Part shown: piece after piece, positions 33,376-42,633 of the stretch
How positions within the stretch are numbered: the first letter of the stretch is position 1
Layout: each line of letters starts with the position of its first letter
Assembly: GCA_949878745.1 (NCBI GenBank)
Contig: CATLBH010000014.1
Span: forward strand, 1 to 58,695
Direction: 5' to 3'
Length of the DNA: 58,695 bases
Source of the DNA: an uncultured Ruminiclostridium sp.
GTDB taxonomy: Bacteria; Bacillota; Clostridia; Oscillospirales; Ruminococcaceae
Notes under the pieces: model-generated
The model's database searches: none
The model's input: the letters and a program-made list of their open reading frames with translations, nothing else
Told to the model about the DNA's origin: nothing
Made by a program: the position numbers and the translations under genes

Positions 33376-33576
33376 GCTGATAAGCACGGGAACTTTGAAA
33401 TTGCCGATCTATTTATTGCCCGCAAAAAAACGGCAGTCGCAGAGATTGATAAGAAATACAGCGGTATCTGCCGAAGCATTTGGCGGAACATAATTGAATT
33501 GGTGCGGAATTGGTGCGCGGCTTTAAAAATGTTTCTTCAAAAACTAAACCCCAAAACCGGCTTTTCCTTATTTTAA
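33376..33576 (+). pseudogene. Coding remnant, 66 codons without a start
   Basis: An open frame reads ADKHGNFEIADLFIARKK, then AVAEIDKKYSGICRSI, to a TAA. It has protein-like composition but stops precede it and no start or ribosome site is seen. It probably is the tail of a gene lost from this spot; I do not recognise the family. Confidence 0.3.
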
Positions 33577-33579
33577 GGC

Positions 33580-33606
33580 AAAAAAACAGGACTCCCGAAG
33601 AGTCCC
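33580..33606 (-). terminator. Terminator of the AAA_26 kinase gene
   Basis: Minus strand GGGACTC-TTCGG-GAGTCC followed by TGTTTTTTT, about 100 bases after the stop. Confidence 0.75.
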
Positions 33607-33630
33607 AATAAAATAAGGAGAAGTAATTTT

Positions 33631-33729
33631 ATGAAAAAACGGAAGGAAAAAATAGGAAAACTCATTATGAATGATGTCCGCGCCGCGGCATTTCAAAGAA
33701 TAGCCGTCAGCCCTGACTCTGGTTTTTGA
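33631..33729 (+). CDS. Possible small basic peptide (32 aa)
   Basis: ATG 33631 with AAGGAG about 10 bases upstream; begins MKKRKEKIGKLIMNDVRAAA. It would overlap the 3' end of the convergent kinase gene by 23 bp. There is no family, and the strand is opposite to the terminator just upstream. Reported only because the ribosome site is good. Confidence 0.2.
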   Translation: MKKRKEKIGKLIMNDVRAAAFQRIAVSPDSGF

Positions 33730-34342
33730 CTACGTAATTATAGATAACGTCCACTGCGCAATCGATGCCGCAGTATCCGCTGTCTATGCAGAGGTAATAG
33801 TTTTTGGCGATGCCCCATTTGCGGTCGGCGTGGAAATTATAATAATTTTGCCTTCGCTTATCCTTGGTAAGAATAACGCTTTCAGCTTTTGCGGGGTCGA
33901 CTCCGTCTATGCGTACGGCTCTTTCCTTTCGGAAATCCATATCCGCGTGAACGAAGATTTTTATCAGATTCAGCATATCGCTGAGAACATAATCCGAGCA
34001 GCGGCCGATTATAACACAGGGACCCTCGTTGGCCACCTTGCGAATAACGTTGGACTGCGCCAGATAAATATTGTCCTCCATGGACAGAACCGAGGTTCCG
34101 AAGCGATCCGCCTGAGCGCCTCTGTACAGGGCATAAAGCAAGCTGTTGCCGGCGTGGCGTTCGGTATCCTCAAAAAAGGCGGGAATAAGGCCGCTTTCCT
34201 GTGCGGCTTTTTCAATTAGGGCATTGTCGTAAAAAGGTATCTTAAGCTTATCCGCAAGCTTCTGGCCGATCTCTCTTCCGCCGCTTCCGTATTGGCGGCT
34301 TATGGTGATGATCTTCTTTGTTTCGGCATTTGTAACGCTCAT
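33707..34342 (-). CDS. Cytidylate-kinase-like protein, AAA_26 family (211 aa)
   Basis: P-loop protein beginning MSVTNAETKKIITISRQYGS, with the Walker A variant SRQYGSGGREIGQKLA, characteristic of the cytidylate-kinase-like (AAA_26) family in Clostridia. Later CVIIGRCSDYVL and a lid-type basic stretch KDKRRQNYYNFHADRKWG. Its substrate is unproven. The true cytidylate kinase (cmk) is encoded separately at 37050, so this is not simply Cmk. Monocistronic, divergent from the RpiR regulator. Confidence 0.82.
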   Translation of the reverse strand: MSVTNAETKKIITISRQYGSGGREIGQKLADKLKIPFYDNALIEKAAQESGLIPAFFEDTERHAGNSLLYALYRGAQADRFGTSVLSMEDNIYLAQSNVIRKVANEGPCVIIGRCSDYVLSDMLNLIKIFVHADMDFRKERAVRIDGVDPAKAESVILTKDKRRQNYYNFHADRKWGIAKNYYLCIDSGYCGIDCAVDVIYNYVVKNQSQG

Positions 34343-34554
34343 ATGATCACACCCTTTCCCTTAAAGCGGGCAACCGCTTTTTGCTGCCTTTTCTTACTTG
34401 ATATAATAGCATATTTTGTTGAAAAATGCAATAGTATTTCTGCAAATTCCACTAATTACAGCAAAAAACGGGTTCGCTTTTAGATAATGTGCACAAAGCC
34501 AAAGTGCTTGTTTTCGGTAAAAAACAAAATAAATTTAAAAATGCAATTTTCATC

Positions 34555-34583
34555 TTGAAAAAATTCATAATCTGGTGTAAAAT
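34555..34583 (+). promoter_or_regulatory. Sigma-A promoter of the RpiR-family gene
   Basis: TTGAAA (34555-34560), 17-base spacer, TAAAAT (34578-34583). Confidence 0.65.
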
Positions 34584-34631
34584 ATAGCTTAAATATGAAA
34601 AATTCGCTAAATGAAAAGGAGAACCCGCGGG

Positions 34632-35522
34632 ATGGAAATGCAAAACAAGACCGACGGTCAGGAACAGAGCAGTCTTATCGCCAAAATAAACGAAAGAACG
34701 GCGGAATTTTCAAAAAGTCAGCGCCTTATCGGGGGCTTTATCACCAATCATTATGAACAGGCGGCCTATATGACCGCGTTAAAATTAGGGAGCGCCGTGG
34801 GAGTAAGCGAAAGCACCGTAGTGAGATTCGCCATAGAGATGGGCTATGAGGGCTACCCCGAAATGCAGAAGGATCTCCAGAGTTACAGCAAAACCAGGCT
34901 TACCGCGCTTCAGAGGCTGGATATCACCAATCACAGGATAGACCCCGAAAACGTGTTTAAAAGCGTTTTGTTACAGGACGTTGAAAGAATAAAGGCCACC
35001 GCGATGATGATAGAGGAATCCGCTTTTGAAGCCGCCGTCGACCGTATTCTTACGGCGGACAATATCTACATCTTCGGAGCCATGAGCAGCAATACTCTTG
35101 CAAGATTTATGGACAACTACTTTCAGCTTATTTTCAACAACGTCCATTTCGTACAGGCTATAAACGACAGCGGAATATACCAGCAGCTTATTAGGATAGC
35201 TCATAACGACGTTTTTATCGGATTCAGCTTTCCCCGCTACTGCATAAGCACCACCAACGCGGCGAGATACGCCGCTTCTCACGGTGCGAAGGTGATAGCC
35301 ATTACCGACAGTATGGCGTCCCCGTTAGGGGAGATCGCCGATCACGTTCTTCTGGCGAAAAGCGATATGGTGAGCTTCGCGGACAGTCTTGTGGCTCCCC
35401 TTAGCCTTATCAACGCCATTATCGCAGCGGTGGGGCTAAAGAAAAGGGACGCCATTGAAACGACACTTAAGCGCCTTGAGGAAATATGGGACGAAAACGG
35501 AGTTTATACGGAACTGAAATGA
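34632..35522 (+). CDS. MurR/RpiR-family transcriptional regulator (296 aa)
   Basis: N-terminal HTH_6 domain (FITNHYEQAAYMTALKLGSA, VGVSESTVVRFAIEMGYEGY) and C-terminal SIS domain (IYIFGAMSSNTLARFMDNYF, GFSFPRYCISTTNAARYA, ITDSMASPLGEIADHVLLA) that binds a phosphosugar. ATG 34632, 11 bases after AAGGAG, is chosen over the ATG at 34611, which overlaps the ribosome site. No sugar catabolic genes adjoin; the flavoprotein gene follows after 61 bp and may be co-transcribed. Confidence 0.9.
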   Translation: MEMQNKTDGQEQSSLIAKINERTAEFSKSQRLIGGFITNHYEQAAYMTALKLGSAVGVSESTVVRFAIEMGYEGYPEMQKDLQSYSKTRLTALQRLDITNHRIDPENVFKSVLLQDVERIKATAMMIEESAFEAAVDRILTADNIYIFGAMSSNTLARFMDNYFQLIFNNVHFVQAINDSGIYQQLIRIAHNDVFIGFSFPRYCISTTNAARYAASHGAKVIAITDSMASPLGEIADHVLLAKSDMVSFADSLVAPLSLINAIIAAVGLKKRDAIETTLKRLEEIWDENGVYTELK

Positions 35523-35583
35523 TTGATTTATCGTAGGCTGCTATTTAAAATGATTAGTAAAAAAACATAATTCGGGAAAACAT

Positions 35584-36816
35584 ATGAACAAAACCATTAT
35601 TATAGGCGGAGGCGCGGCGGGCTGCTTTTCCGCGATATTTTCCGCAAGGAACGGCAGCGAAACCGTAATTATCGAACCCAACGGACGGCTGGGAAAAAAG
35701 CTTTCCATAACGGGTAAAGGGCGCTGTAACATAACCAACGCTTGCGACAAAGAGACCTTTTTGAAAAATATTCCACGAAACTCTTCGTTTTTGTACAGCG
35801 CCATATCGAGATTCGGCGCGGATGATTGTATGGAATTTATCGAATCCCTGGGCGTGCCTTTAAAAATCGAAAGGGGGAACAGGGTGTTTCCCGTTTCCGA
35901 TAAGGCTTCGGATATAGTAGACGCTTTAATCCGCGAAGCGAAACGGCTTGAGGTAAAGATAACAAGAGACAGAGCGGTAAAGATAGACTGCTCCCAAAAC
36001 GATAAAAGAGTGATCGGCGTAAAGACCGAAAAAGGCTTTATAGCGGGAGACAAGGTTATTTTAGCCACCGGCGGTCTTTCGTATCCCGCCACCGGCTCCA
36101 CCGGAGACGGCTATAAGCTGGCGAAAGAGCTCGGCCATACCGTAACCGAGCTTTTACCCTCCTTGGTACCGCTGGAAACGGTTTCCGACTGTCTTCCCAT
36201 GGCGGGGCTGAACGTCAGAAACGCCCTGTTTACCCTCTTTGACAATGAAAAAAATAAGAAAATTTTTTCGGAACAGGGGGAATTCACCTTCGAAAGCTAC
36301 GGAATAGGCGGCCCACTTACCTTAAGCGCCTCTTCCCGCATGGAAAGTGTTACCAAGGGCAGATATACGGTCTTTATCGACTTTAAGCCCGCTCTTGACG
36401 AAAAAAAGCTTGATCTCAGGATTCAGAGGGAAATAACCGCCGCTCCCTCAAAAACGCTATCCGACATAACGCGCACCCTCTTGCCCGAAAAGCTTGTGCC
36501 CGCGCTGATAAAGGAAGCGGGGCTTCGGGAGGACAAAAAGGCGGGAGAAATTACTTCAAAGGAAAGAAAAGCCCTTATTTCGGCGCTTAAGTGCTTTAAG
36601 CTTCAAATAAAGGCTTCTCGCCCGATAAAAGAGGCGATAATTACCGACGGCGGCGTTTCGGTAAAGGAAATCAACCCATCGGATATGCAGTCAAAGTTGG
36701 TAAAGGGCCTTTATTTCGCCGGTGAGATCATCGACGTTTCGGGCTTCACCGGCGGCTTTAATTTGCAGATAGCCTATTCCACCGCCAAAGCCGCCGCCAT
36801 GGCAGACGAATATTGA
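35584..36816 (+). CDS. FAD-dependent oxidoreductase, HI0933/YhiN family (410 aa)
   Basis: N-terminal FAD-binding Rossmann motif IIIGGGAAGCFSAIFSARNG with a following acidic residue, then GRLGKKLSITGKGRCNITN, the signature of the HI0933 (BaiN/RdsA-related) family. Later LATGGLSYPATGSTGDGYKL and C-terminal GLYFAGEIIDVSGFTGGFNL which closes the FAD site. Typical length. Ribosome site is weak (GGGAAAAC). The physiological substrate is not established for most members. Confidence 0.92.
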   Translation: MNKTIIIGGGAAGCFSAIFSARNGSETVIIEPNGRLGKKLSITGKGRCNITNACDKETFLKNIPRNSSFLYSAISRFGADDCMEFIESLGVPLKIERGNRVFPVSDKASDIVDALIREAKRLEVKITRDRAVKIDCSQNDKRVIGVKTEKGFIAGDKVILATGGLSYPATGSTGDGYKLAKELGHTVTELLPSLVPLETVSDCLPMAGLNVRNALFTLFDNEKNKKIFSEQGEFTFESYGIGGPLTLSASSRMESVTKGRYTVFIDFKPALDEKKLDLRIQREITAAPSKTLSDITRTLLPEKLVPALIKEAGLREDKKAGEITSKERKALISALKCFKLQIKASRPIKEAIITDGGVSVKEINPSDMQSKLVKGLYFAGEIIDVSGFTGGFNLQIAYSTAKAAAMADEY

Positions 36817-36887
36817 AAATAACCGCCGAATATTGAATTTTTTGTCAAAAATCGCCTAAAGAAATTATAAAAATTTTGTGAAAGAAC

Positions 36888-36916
36888 TTGCGGAAAAATA
36901 ATTTTTGTGATATAAT
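36888..36916 (+). promoter_or_regulatory. Sigma-A promoter of the cmk-plsC-ispH/S1 operon
   Basis: TTGCGG (36888-36893), 17-base spacer, TATAAT (36911-36916). Confidence 0.7.
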
Positions 36917-37049
36917 GATTCATATTACGTTAAAAGAAAAAAAGAGCCTTTTCATTTCAGCTAAAGCATTATTTACCCTATTTTTTAATTGCGTGATTTT
37001 GGGGAATATTTTGCCTCAATAGTAAAATAGGATTAAGGGGATTGACAAG

Positions 37050-37730
37050 ATGATCTCAGTGGCGATCGACGGTCCCGTGGGTGCGGGAAAAAGCAGTGTC
37101 GCAAGGGAAAGCGCAAAGCGGCTCGGCTTCATTTACGCGGATACGGGCGCTTTATACAGAGGCGTTGCCCTGTATACCGTGAGAAAAGGCTTAAACGACG
37201 GCGACGCCGATTATAAGGAAAAGGTGGAGGCGCTTCTCCCCGAGATAACGGTGGAGCCTAAGCTGATAAACGGGGAACAAAGGATTTTCCTTTGCGGCGA
37301 GGACGTTTCAGAGGAAATCAGAAAACCCGAAATCTCAATGGCGGCAAGCTCGGTCTCCCCGATCCCCGCCGTGAGGGATTTTCTCCTTGACCTTCAAAGA
37401 GATATCGCTAAAAAGAACAACGTCCTTATGGACGGACGGGATATAGGAACGGTAGTGCTCCCTTCGGCACAGGTTAAAATATTCATAACCGCCAGCCCCG
37501 AAATAAGGGCGAAAAGACGGTTTAAGGAACTGATCGAAAAAGGGGTGGACACCACTTTGGAGCAGGTGCTCAACGATCTTAACCGAAGGGATTATCAGGA
37601 CAGCCACCGCGCGGTGTCACCGCTGAAAATGGCGGAAGACGCGGTGCTTCTCGACACCTCTCGGCTGGACTTTGAACAGTCGGTACAGAAAGTTACCGAA
37701 CTGACAAAAACGGCGATGGAAAAAGAATAA
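37050..37730 (+). CDS. cmk: Cytidylate kinase (226 aa)
   Basis: Phosphorylates CMP and dCMP with ATP. Walker A VAIDGPVGAGKSSVARESA, YADTGALYRGVALY, LMDGRDIGTVVLPSAQVKIF and the LID region RRDYQDSHRAVSPLKMAEDA. First gene of the conserved clostridial cluster cmk-plsC-ispH/S1. RBS AAGGGGA. Confidence 0.95.
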   Translation: MISVAIDGPVGAGKSSVARESAKRLGFIYADTGALYRGVALYTVRKGLNDGDADYKEKVEALLPEITVEPKLINGEQRIFLCGEDVSEEIRKPEISMAASSVSPIPAVRDFLLDLQRDIAKKNNVLMDGRDIGTVVLPSAQVKIFITASPEIRAKRRFKELIEKGVDTTLEQVLNDLNRRDYQDSHRAVSPLKMAEDAVLLDTSRLDFEQSVQKVTELTKTAMEKE

Positions 37731-37766
37731 AAAAAGACAAAATAACGAAAAAGCCGGTGTAATGCT

Positions 37767-38405
37767 ATGTATATGTTTTTCAGAAAATTGGTGGAGATTT
37801 GGTTTAAACATCTGAAATACAAAATGACGGTGCTTAATCCCGAAAATATCCCCCCGCATAACGGTGGCTTTATCGTGGCGAGCAATCATCTTACCTATTC
37901 CGACCCGCCGGTTATCGCGGCGGTTTTTAAAGGAAGATTCAGCTTTATGGCAAAAAGCGAGCTGTTTAAAAACAAGCTTTTCGCATGGCTCATTACCAAA
38001 TGCGGCGCCTTCCCCGTGGTTCGCGGGGCAAAGGACGGCGAAGCGATAGAAAGAGCCGTTAACGATATAGAAAAAAACAGAATATTCGTCATTTTCCCCG
38101 AGGGCACCCGTTCAAAGGACGGCGTAATAGCCCGAGCCAAGTCGGGAGTGGCTTTGATAGCGGGAAAGGCCAACGCCCCCGTGGTTCCCGTGTGCATTAT
38201 GTACGGAGCAAACGGAAAGAAACGCGACTGTACCGTCGCGGTGGGTGAAACAATTTCTCCCGAAGAGATAGCGATAGAGGACATCACCGACAGGAAGCGC
38301 ATAAAGGCGGTCGCTTCCCTTATTACGGACAATATTTGCGCATTGCAGAAACAGATATGCGAGGAATACCACGTTCCCGTTCCCGGAACGGAGGCGCTTT
38401 TGTGA
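37767..38405 (+). CDS. plsC: 1-acyl-sn-glycerol-3-phosphate acyltransferase (212 aa)
   Basis: Makes phosphatidic acid from lysophosphatidate at the membrane. Catalytic motif here ASNHLTYSDPPV (NHxxxxD), glycerophosphate-binding FPEGTRSKDG, and KSGVALIAGKANAPVVPVCI. 36 bp after cmk; its stop overlaps the GTG start of the next gene. Ribosome site weak, suggesting coupling to cmk translation. Confidence 0.93.
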   Translation: MYMFFRKLVEIWFKHLKYKMTVLNPENIPPHNGGFIVASNHLTYSDPPVIAAVFKGRFSFMAKSELFKNKLFAWLITKCGAFPVVRGAKDGEAIERAVNDIEKNRIFVIFPEGTRSKDGVIARAKSGVALIAGKANAPVVPVCIMYGANGKKRDCTVAVGETISPEEIAIEDITDRKRIKAVASLITDNICALQKQICEEYHVPVPGTEALL

Positions 38406-40510
38406 ATACTCCGAACGGAAGCGTCGCCGATAAAAGCGGCAAATGCGGCGAAAACAGCGAAATCGGCGGAAATGTTCACATAACCGTAGCCTCCACGGCG
38501 GGCTTTTGCTTCGGCGTAAAAAGAGCTATAAAACAGGCGGAAAGACTGGCGGAAGACGGCGGCGGATACACCTTGGGACAGCTTATACACAATCCTTTGG
38601 TGACAGACGAGTTGGAAAAGCGCGGGGTAAAAGCCGCTGAAAACCCCGAAGATATCCCCAAGGGCAAAAAGGTAATAATAAGAAGCCACGGAGTGGGACA
38701 AGCCGTTTACGGCGAACTGGAAAGGCGAGAAATTGAGTATATCGACGCTACCTGTCCTTTTGTGGCCAATATACACAGAATTGTAAGAGAAGAAAGCGAA
38801 AAGGGCGTCCGCGTAATCATAGCCGGCGACCCTTCCCACCCCGAGGTTAAAGGAATAAGAGGGCATTGTCTCACCGAAAGCCGCGTTGTGGATAGTATCC
38901 GTGACATAGAGCTATTGATTTCGGACAAGCTGTTTGTGCAAGATGCACTAATTTTAGTAGCCCAAACCACCTACCAATTAGCAAAATGGATAGAATATAA
39001 AAAAATTATTAAAAAACACTGTACAAATCTGCAAATTTTTGATACAATATGTAAAGCGACTGCCCAAAGGCAGAACGAGGCGGAAGAATTAGCGAAAAAA
39101 TGCGACATAATGATCGTGGCGGGAGGAGCTTTAAGCAGCAATACCGCCAAACTGGCCAAGCTTTGCTCCGCTCGCTGCAAAACTTTTTTCACCGAGAGCG
39201 CCGAGGCGCTTCCGAAGGATGAAATAAGGAACCTATTAACCGAGCTGAATTTAGAAAGATACGGCGCGGATATTTATATAGGCATTACCGCGGGAGCATC
39301 GACTCCGAACGGGACAATAAAGGAGGTTCATAGAATTATGAGCGAAATCACAAAGAATGAAGAAATGATTGACTTCATGGCGGAGGTCGACAAGACCTTT
39401 AAAAGAGTATATATAGGGAATAGGGTAAAGGCGTTGGTCGTATCGGTCAACAATACCGAAGCCGTTGTGGACATTGGCACCAAGCACAGCGGATACATTC
39501 CCGCCGACGAACTCACCGCTACCCCGGGAATGCTCCCCAAAGACATAGTCAAGCCCGGCGACGAGATTGACTGTGTGGTTACTTCCATCAACGACGCCGA
39601 GGGCGTGGTTTACCTTTCAAAGAAAAAGGTTGATGCCGCTGCGGGTCTTGAAAAGCTTACCGCTGCGTTTAACGAGAACGCGACCGTTACCGGCGTAGTT
39701 ACCGGAGTTATAAAGGGCGGCGTTATCGTTACCTGCGAGGGCACAAGAGTATTCGTGCCTGCTTCTCACACGGGAGTGCCCCGTGCGCGCAAGGGCGAGA
39801 CCGAAACCCCCGAGGAGCTTGTAAAGAAGCTTGAGACCCTTCTTAAAAAGGAAGTTAAGCTGAAAATTATCGAAGTGGCTGAAGGCAGAGGAAGAGTCGT
39901 AGGCTCCATAAAGAACGCTTCCAAGGAAGAAAGCGACGCGCTTAAGACAAAATTCTGGTCGGAGATCGAAGTAGGAAAGAAATACATAGGCGAGGTAAAG
40001 TCTATGGAAAGCTACGGCGTATTTGTCGACCTGGGCGGCGTTGACGGAATGGTGCATTCCTCCGAGCTTACCTGGAACAGAATAAAGCACCCCCGCGAAA
40101 TTGTTTCCATAGGGGACAAGCTTGAAGTATACGTAAAGAGCTACGATCCCGAAAAGAAGAGGGTAAGTCTCGGCGCGAAGAATCCCGACGACAATCCTTG
40201 GACAAAGTTCCTCTCCGAATTCGCGGTGGGCGACATTGTAAAGGCTCAGATCGTAAGCACCACGCCCTTCGGCGCTTTTGCCCAGATTATACCCGGCGTG
40301 GACGGTCTTATCCATATCAGCCAGATCAGCCTTGACCGCGTTACCAACGTTTCTCAGTACCTCACCATCGGACAGGTGGTTGAGGCGAGGATCACCGAGA
40401 TAGACGAGGAAAAGAACAGGGTAAGCCTTTCCATAAAGGAGCTTCTTGAAGAGGCGGAGGAAGCCGAGGGAGAAGACGAAGGCGAGGAAAATACCGCCGA
40501 AGAGGAATAA
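38402..40510 (+). CDS. ispH: Bifunctional IspH (HMBPP reductase) / ribosomal protein S1 (702 aa)
   Basis: Residues ~25-320 are IspH, the last enzyme of the MEP isoprenoid pathway. Its Fe-S cysteines are in TAGFCFGVKRA, DATCPFV and DTICKATAQRQNEA, and IRSHGVG and ASTPNGTIKEV are present. Residues ~365-690 hold four S1 RNA-binding repeats (VDIGTKHSGYIPADEL, GVIVTCEGTRVFVP, GVFVDLGGVDGMVHSSELTW, GAFAQIIPGVDGLIHISQIS), then an acidic tail. This fusion is known in Clostridia. I chose GTG 38402: it overlaps the plsC TGA as GTGA and has GGAGG upstream. The ORF opens at 38336 inside plsC. Confidence 0.93.
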   Translation: MNTPNGSVADKSGKCGENSEIGGNVHITVASTAGFCFGVKRAIKQAERLAEDGGGYTLGQLIHNPLVTDELEKRGVKAAENPEDIPKGKKVIIRSHGVGQAVYGELERREIEYIDATCPFVANIHRIVREESEKGVRVIIAGDPSHPEVKGIRGHCLTESRVVDSIRDIELLISDKLFVQDALILVAQTTYQLAKWIEYKKIIKKHCTNLQIFDTICKATAQRQNEAEELAKKCDIMIVAGGALSSNTAKLAKLCSARCKTFFTESAEALPKDEIRNLLTELNLERYGADIYIGITAGASTPNGTIKEVHRIMSEITKNEEMIDFMAEVDKTFKRVYIGNRVKALVVSVNNTEAVVDIGTKHSGYIPADELTATPGMLPKDIVKPGDEIDCVVTSINDAEGVVYLSKKKVDAAAGLEKLTAAFNENATVTGVVTGVIKGGVIVTCEGTRVFVPASHTGVPRARKGETETPEELVKKLETLLKKEVKLKIIEVAEGRGRVVGSIKNASKEESDALKTKFWSEIEVGKKYIGEVKSMESYGVFVDLGGVDGMVHSSELTWNRIKHPREIVSIGDKLEVYVKSYDPEKKRVSLGAKNPDDNPWTKFLSEFAVGDIVKAQIVSTTPFGAFAQIIPGVDGLIHISQISLDRVTNVSQYLTIGQVVEARITEIDEEKNRVSLSIKELLEEAEEAEGEDEGEENTAEEE

Positions 40511-40619
40511 GCGATACTCTTTTGAAACGAAAATCGGAACCCGGCGCGTTTGTCGCTCTCATAGTGAACAAGGCCGCGTGAGCATCCAAAATATCGATAA
40601 ATTAAAAAAAGAAATTTTT

Positions 40620-40656
40620 ACGGCTATGGAACGTTCCATAGCCGTTGTTCTTTTTT
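40620..40656 (+). terminator. Terminator of the cmk operon
   Basis: Perfect palindrome ACGGCTATGGAAC / GTTCCATAGCCGT followed by TGTTCTTTTTT. The 110 bp between the stop and this hairpin hold nothing recognised. Confidence 0.88.
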
Positions 40657-40681
40657 ATTTAATTTCTTTTCACATAGTTTA

Positions 40682-40710
40682 TTGACATAATTTGCCTAAA
40701 ATAGTATAAT
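40682..40710 (+). promoter_or_regulatory. Perfect-consensus promoter of the DUF2079 gene
   Basis: TTGACA (40682-40687), 17-base spacer, TATAAT (40705-40710), 32 bases before the ATG. Confidence 0.85.
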
Positions 40711-40742
40711 ACTATATTATATTACTGTTCGGAGAATTAATA

Positions 40743-42626
40743 ATGCTAAAAGCTTTGAAGAAAAACGCGATCTTTTTGTTTTACGCGGCCTTAAACGGCT
40801 TTATAGTCGCCTCCGGCTATACTCTTTTTCTTACTGTGAGATTTTCAAGCACTTCGGTACTGAAACGCACCAATATTTTTTTAATAAGCTCTGTGGAAAA
40901 AATAAACACCATAACCTTAACGGCGGCGTTCATATGCTTTACATTGGTCTTTTTTCTGCTTTTTTTCCTTAGGGACAGGCTTTACCGTCAGACTTTGCCG
41001 TTTTCGGTGCTGTTTTTTTCCTTTTGCGCGCTTACCTGCGCCACCACCGAGCTGCCCTATCTGACAGTGATATTGGCGGCGACGGCGGCGGTGCTGGTGT
41101 ATGTCTTTAAGGAAAGCTTTCCGAGAAAGGAGTATAAGCTCTTATCGGGAGTGAATCTTTACGTTTTTTTGGCGATCGTAACCGTAGCTATGACCCTGCT
41201 CCTTTCCTATGGGTGTATTTCAAGAATGTACGATTTCAACACCTCTACCTATGACTTCGGCATATTTGCTCAGATGTACGAATCTATGGCGCGGGATTTT
41301 ACACAAACCACTACCCTTGAACGTGGAATCCCCATGTCCCACTTCAAAATACACTTTTCTCCCATATACTACCTACTACTTCCTTTTTATATGCTTTTCA
41401 GGCGGCCGGAGTTTCTTCTGGCGGCTCAGGCGGCAGTATGCCTTTCGGGAATAATACCCGTCCTTCTTTTGTGTAAGCGGTATAAATACGGAAATTCGGT
41501 CACGTTTTTCTGCGGGCTGGTTTTCCTTTGCTATCCCGCCTTTACCTGCGCCTGTTTTTACGACTTTCACGAAAACGCTTTTCTTACTCCCCTGATATTG
41601 TGGCTTATGTACTTTATAGAGAAAAATTCCCTTGCGGGGTGTGTTATAAGCGGGCTTTTACTGCTTTGCGTAAAAGAGGACGCGGGGGTGTACCTCATAA
41701 TCGCGGGGCTTTACGCGCTGATCGGAAAAAATATGCTCAAGGAGCCGACGGTGAAAACGCAGTCTCCCCCTTTGGAAACGCGTAATAAAAAAGCCGATAT
41801 CGTCAGACGGCGCTTTAGCCGATTGTTCCCGAAATATATGGGGCTTATGCTTATCTTTATGGGAATAAGCGGGTTTCTCTTGGTTACCGCCTTTATAAAC
41901 GCTTATGGTGACGGAATAATGATAGACAGGTACCGTATTTTTCTCGGAAGCGATCAGGATTCCGTAATGGACGTTATACTGAACGTAATAAAAAATCCCG
42001 CCTTCTTCCTCAACAACATTCTGGACGAGGAAAAACTGCTCTTAATAGTGCAAATGCTGCTGCCTTTGTTGTTTATTCCCATGAGGTCGAGACGGCTGTC
42101 CGACTGGGTGCTTTTTATCCCCTTGATAATGTTCAATCTGGCCACGGACTATTCCTATCAGCACAGTATTCATTATCAGTACGTATTCAGCACGGGAGCG
42201 TTTCTTGTGTTTTTATTCGTGAAGAATTTCAGATACGAAAAGAGAAAAAACAAGACGGGAGCGGCGGCGGTATTGGCGGCGCTCATCTGCCTTATAGGAA
42301 CGGGAACGCCGAAGTATTACAATATCGTGTTCGCGCGGGAAAGCGCCGTGGAATACGAAGAATCCCGCGCCGCGCTAAAGGGCGTGCCGAGGGACGGGGT
42401 GGTGTATTCCTCCACCTATCTTACCCCCTATCTTTACGACTGTGAAAACGTGTATATGTATCCCGCCATTTATAACGCGGAATCCCTTCCCGAGGCGGAC
42501 TGTGTGGTGCTGGACAGCAGGGCGGGGGTGCTTAAGGAATATTATGAGCTTAAGGATATGTTTCTGGAAATGGGTTATGTGGAAGAGGGCTCCGGAGGGT
42601 TTGTTACGGTGCTGTTAAAAAAATAA
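40743..42626 (+). CDS. DUF2079 polytopic membrane protein (627 aa)
   Basis: About 11-13 transmembrane segments, with a soluble C-terminal ~100 residues (GVVYSSTYLTPYLYDCENVY). Hallmarks of DUF2079: SRMYDFNTSTYDFGIFAQMY, HFSPIYYLLLPFY and CFYDFHENAFLTPLILW, the acidic/aromatic loop 1 typical of GT-C glycosyltransferase-like proteins. A lipid-linked-sugar transferase role is plausible but unproven for this family. Its stop faces that of the sensor kinase, 7 bp away. Confidence 0.85.
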   Translation: MLKALKKNAIFLFYAALNGFIVASGYTLFLTVRFSSTSVLKRTNIFLISSVEKINTITLTAAFICFTLVFFLLFFLRDRLYRQTLPFSVLFFSFCALTCATTELPYLTVILAATAAVLVYVFKESFPRKEYKLLSGVNLYVFLAIVTVAMTLLLSYGCISRMYDFNTSTYDFGIFAQMYESMARDFTQTTTLERGIPMSHFKIHFSPIYYLLLPFYMLFRRPEFLLAAQAAVCLSGIIPVLLLCKRYKYGNSVTFFCGLVFLCYPAFTCACFYDFHENAFLTPLILWLMYFIEKNSLAGCVISGLLLLCVKEDAGVYLIIAGLYALIGKNMLKEPTVKTQSPPLETRNKKADIVRRRFSRLFPKYMGLMLIFMGISGFLLVTAFINAYGDGIMIDRYRIFLGSDQDSVMDVILNVIKNPAFFLNNILDEEKLLLIVQMLLPLLFIPMRSRRLSDWVLFIPLIMFNLATDYSYQHSIHYQYVFSTGAFLVFLFVKNFRYEKRKNKTGAAAVLAALICLIGTGTPKYYNIVFARESAVEYEESRAALKGVPRDGVVYSSTYLTPYLYDCENVYMYPAIYNAESLPEADCVVLDSRAGVLKEYYELKDMFLEMGYVEEGSGGFVTVLLKK

Positions 42627-42633
42627 ACGAAAT

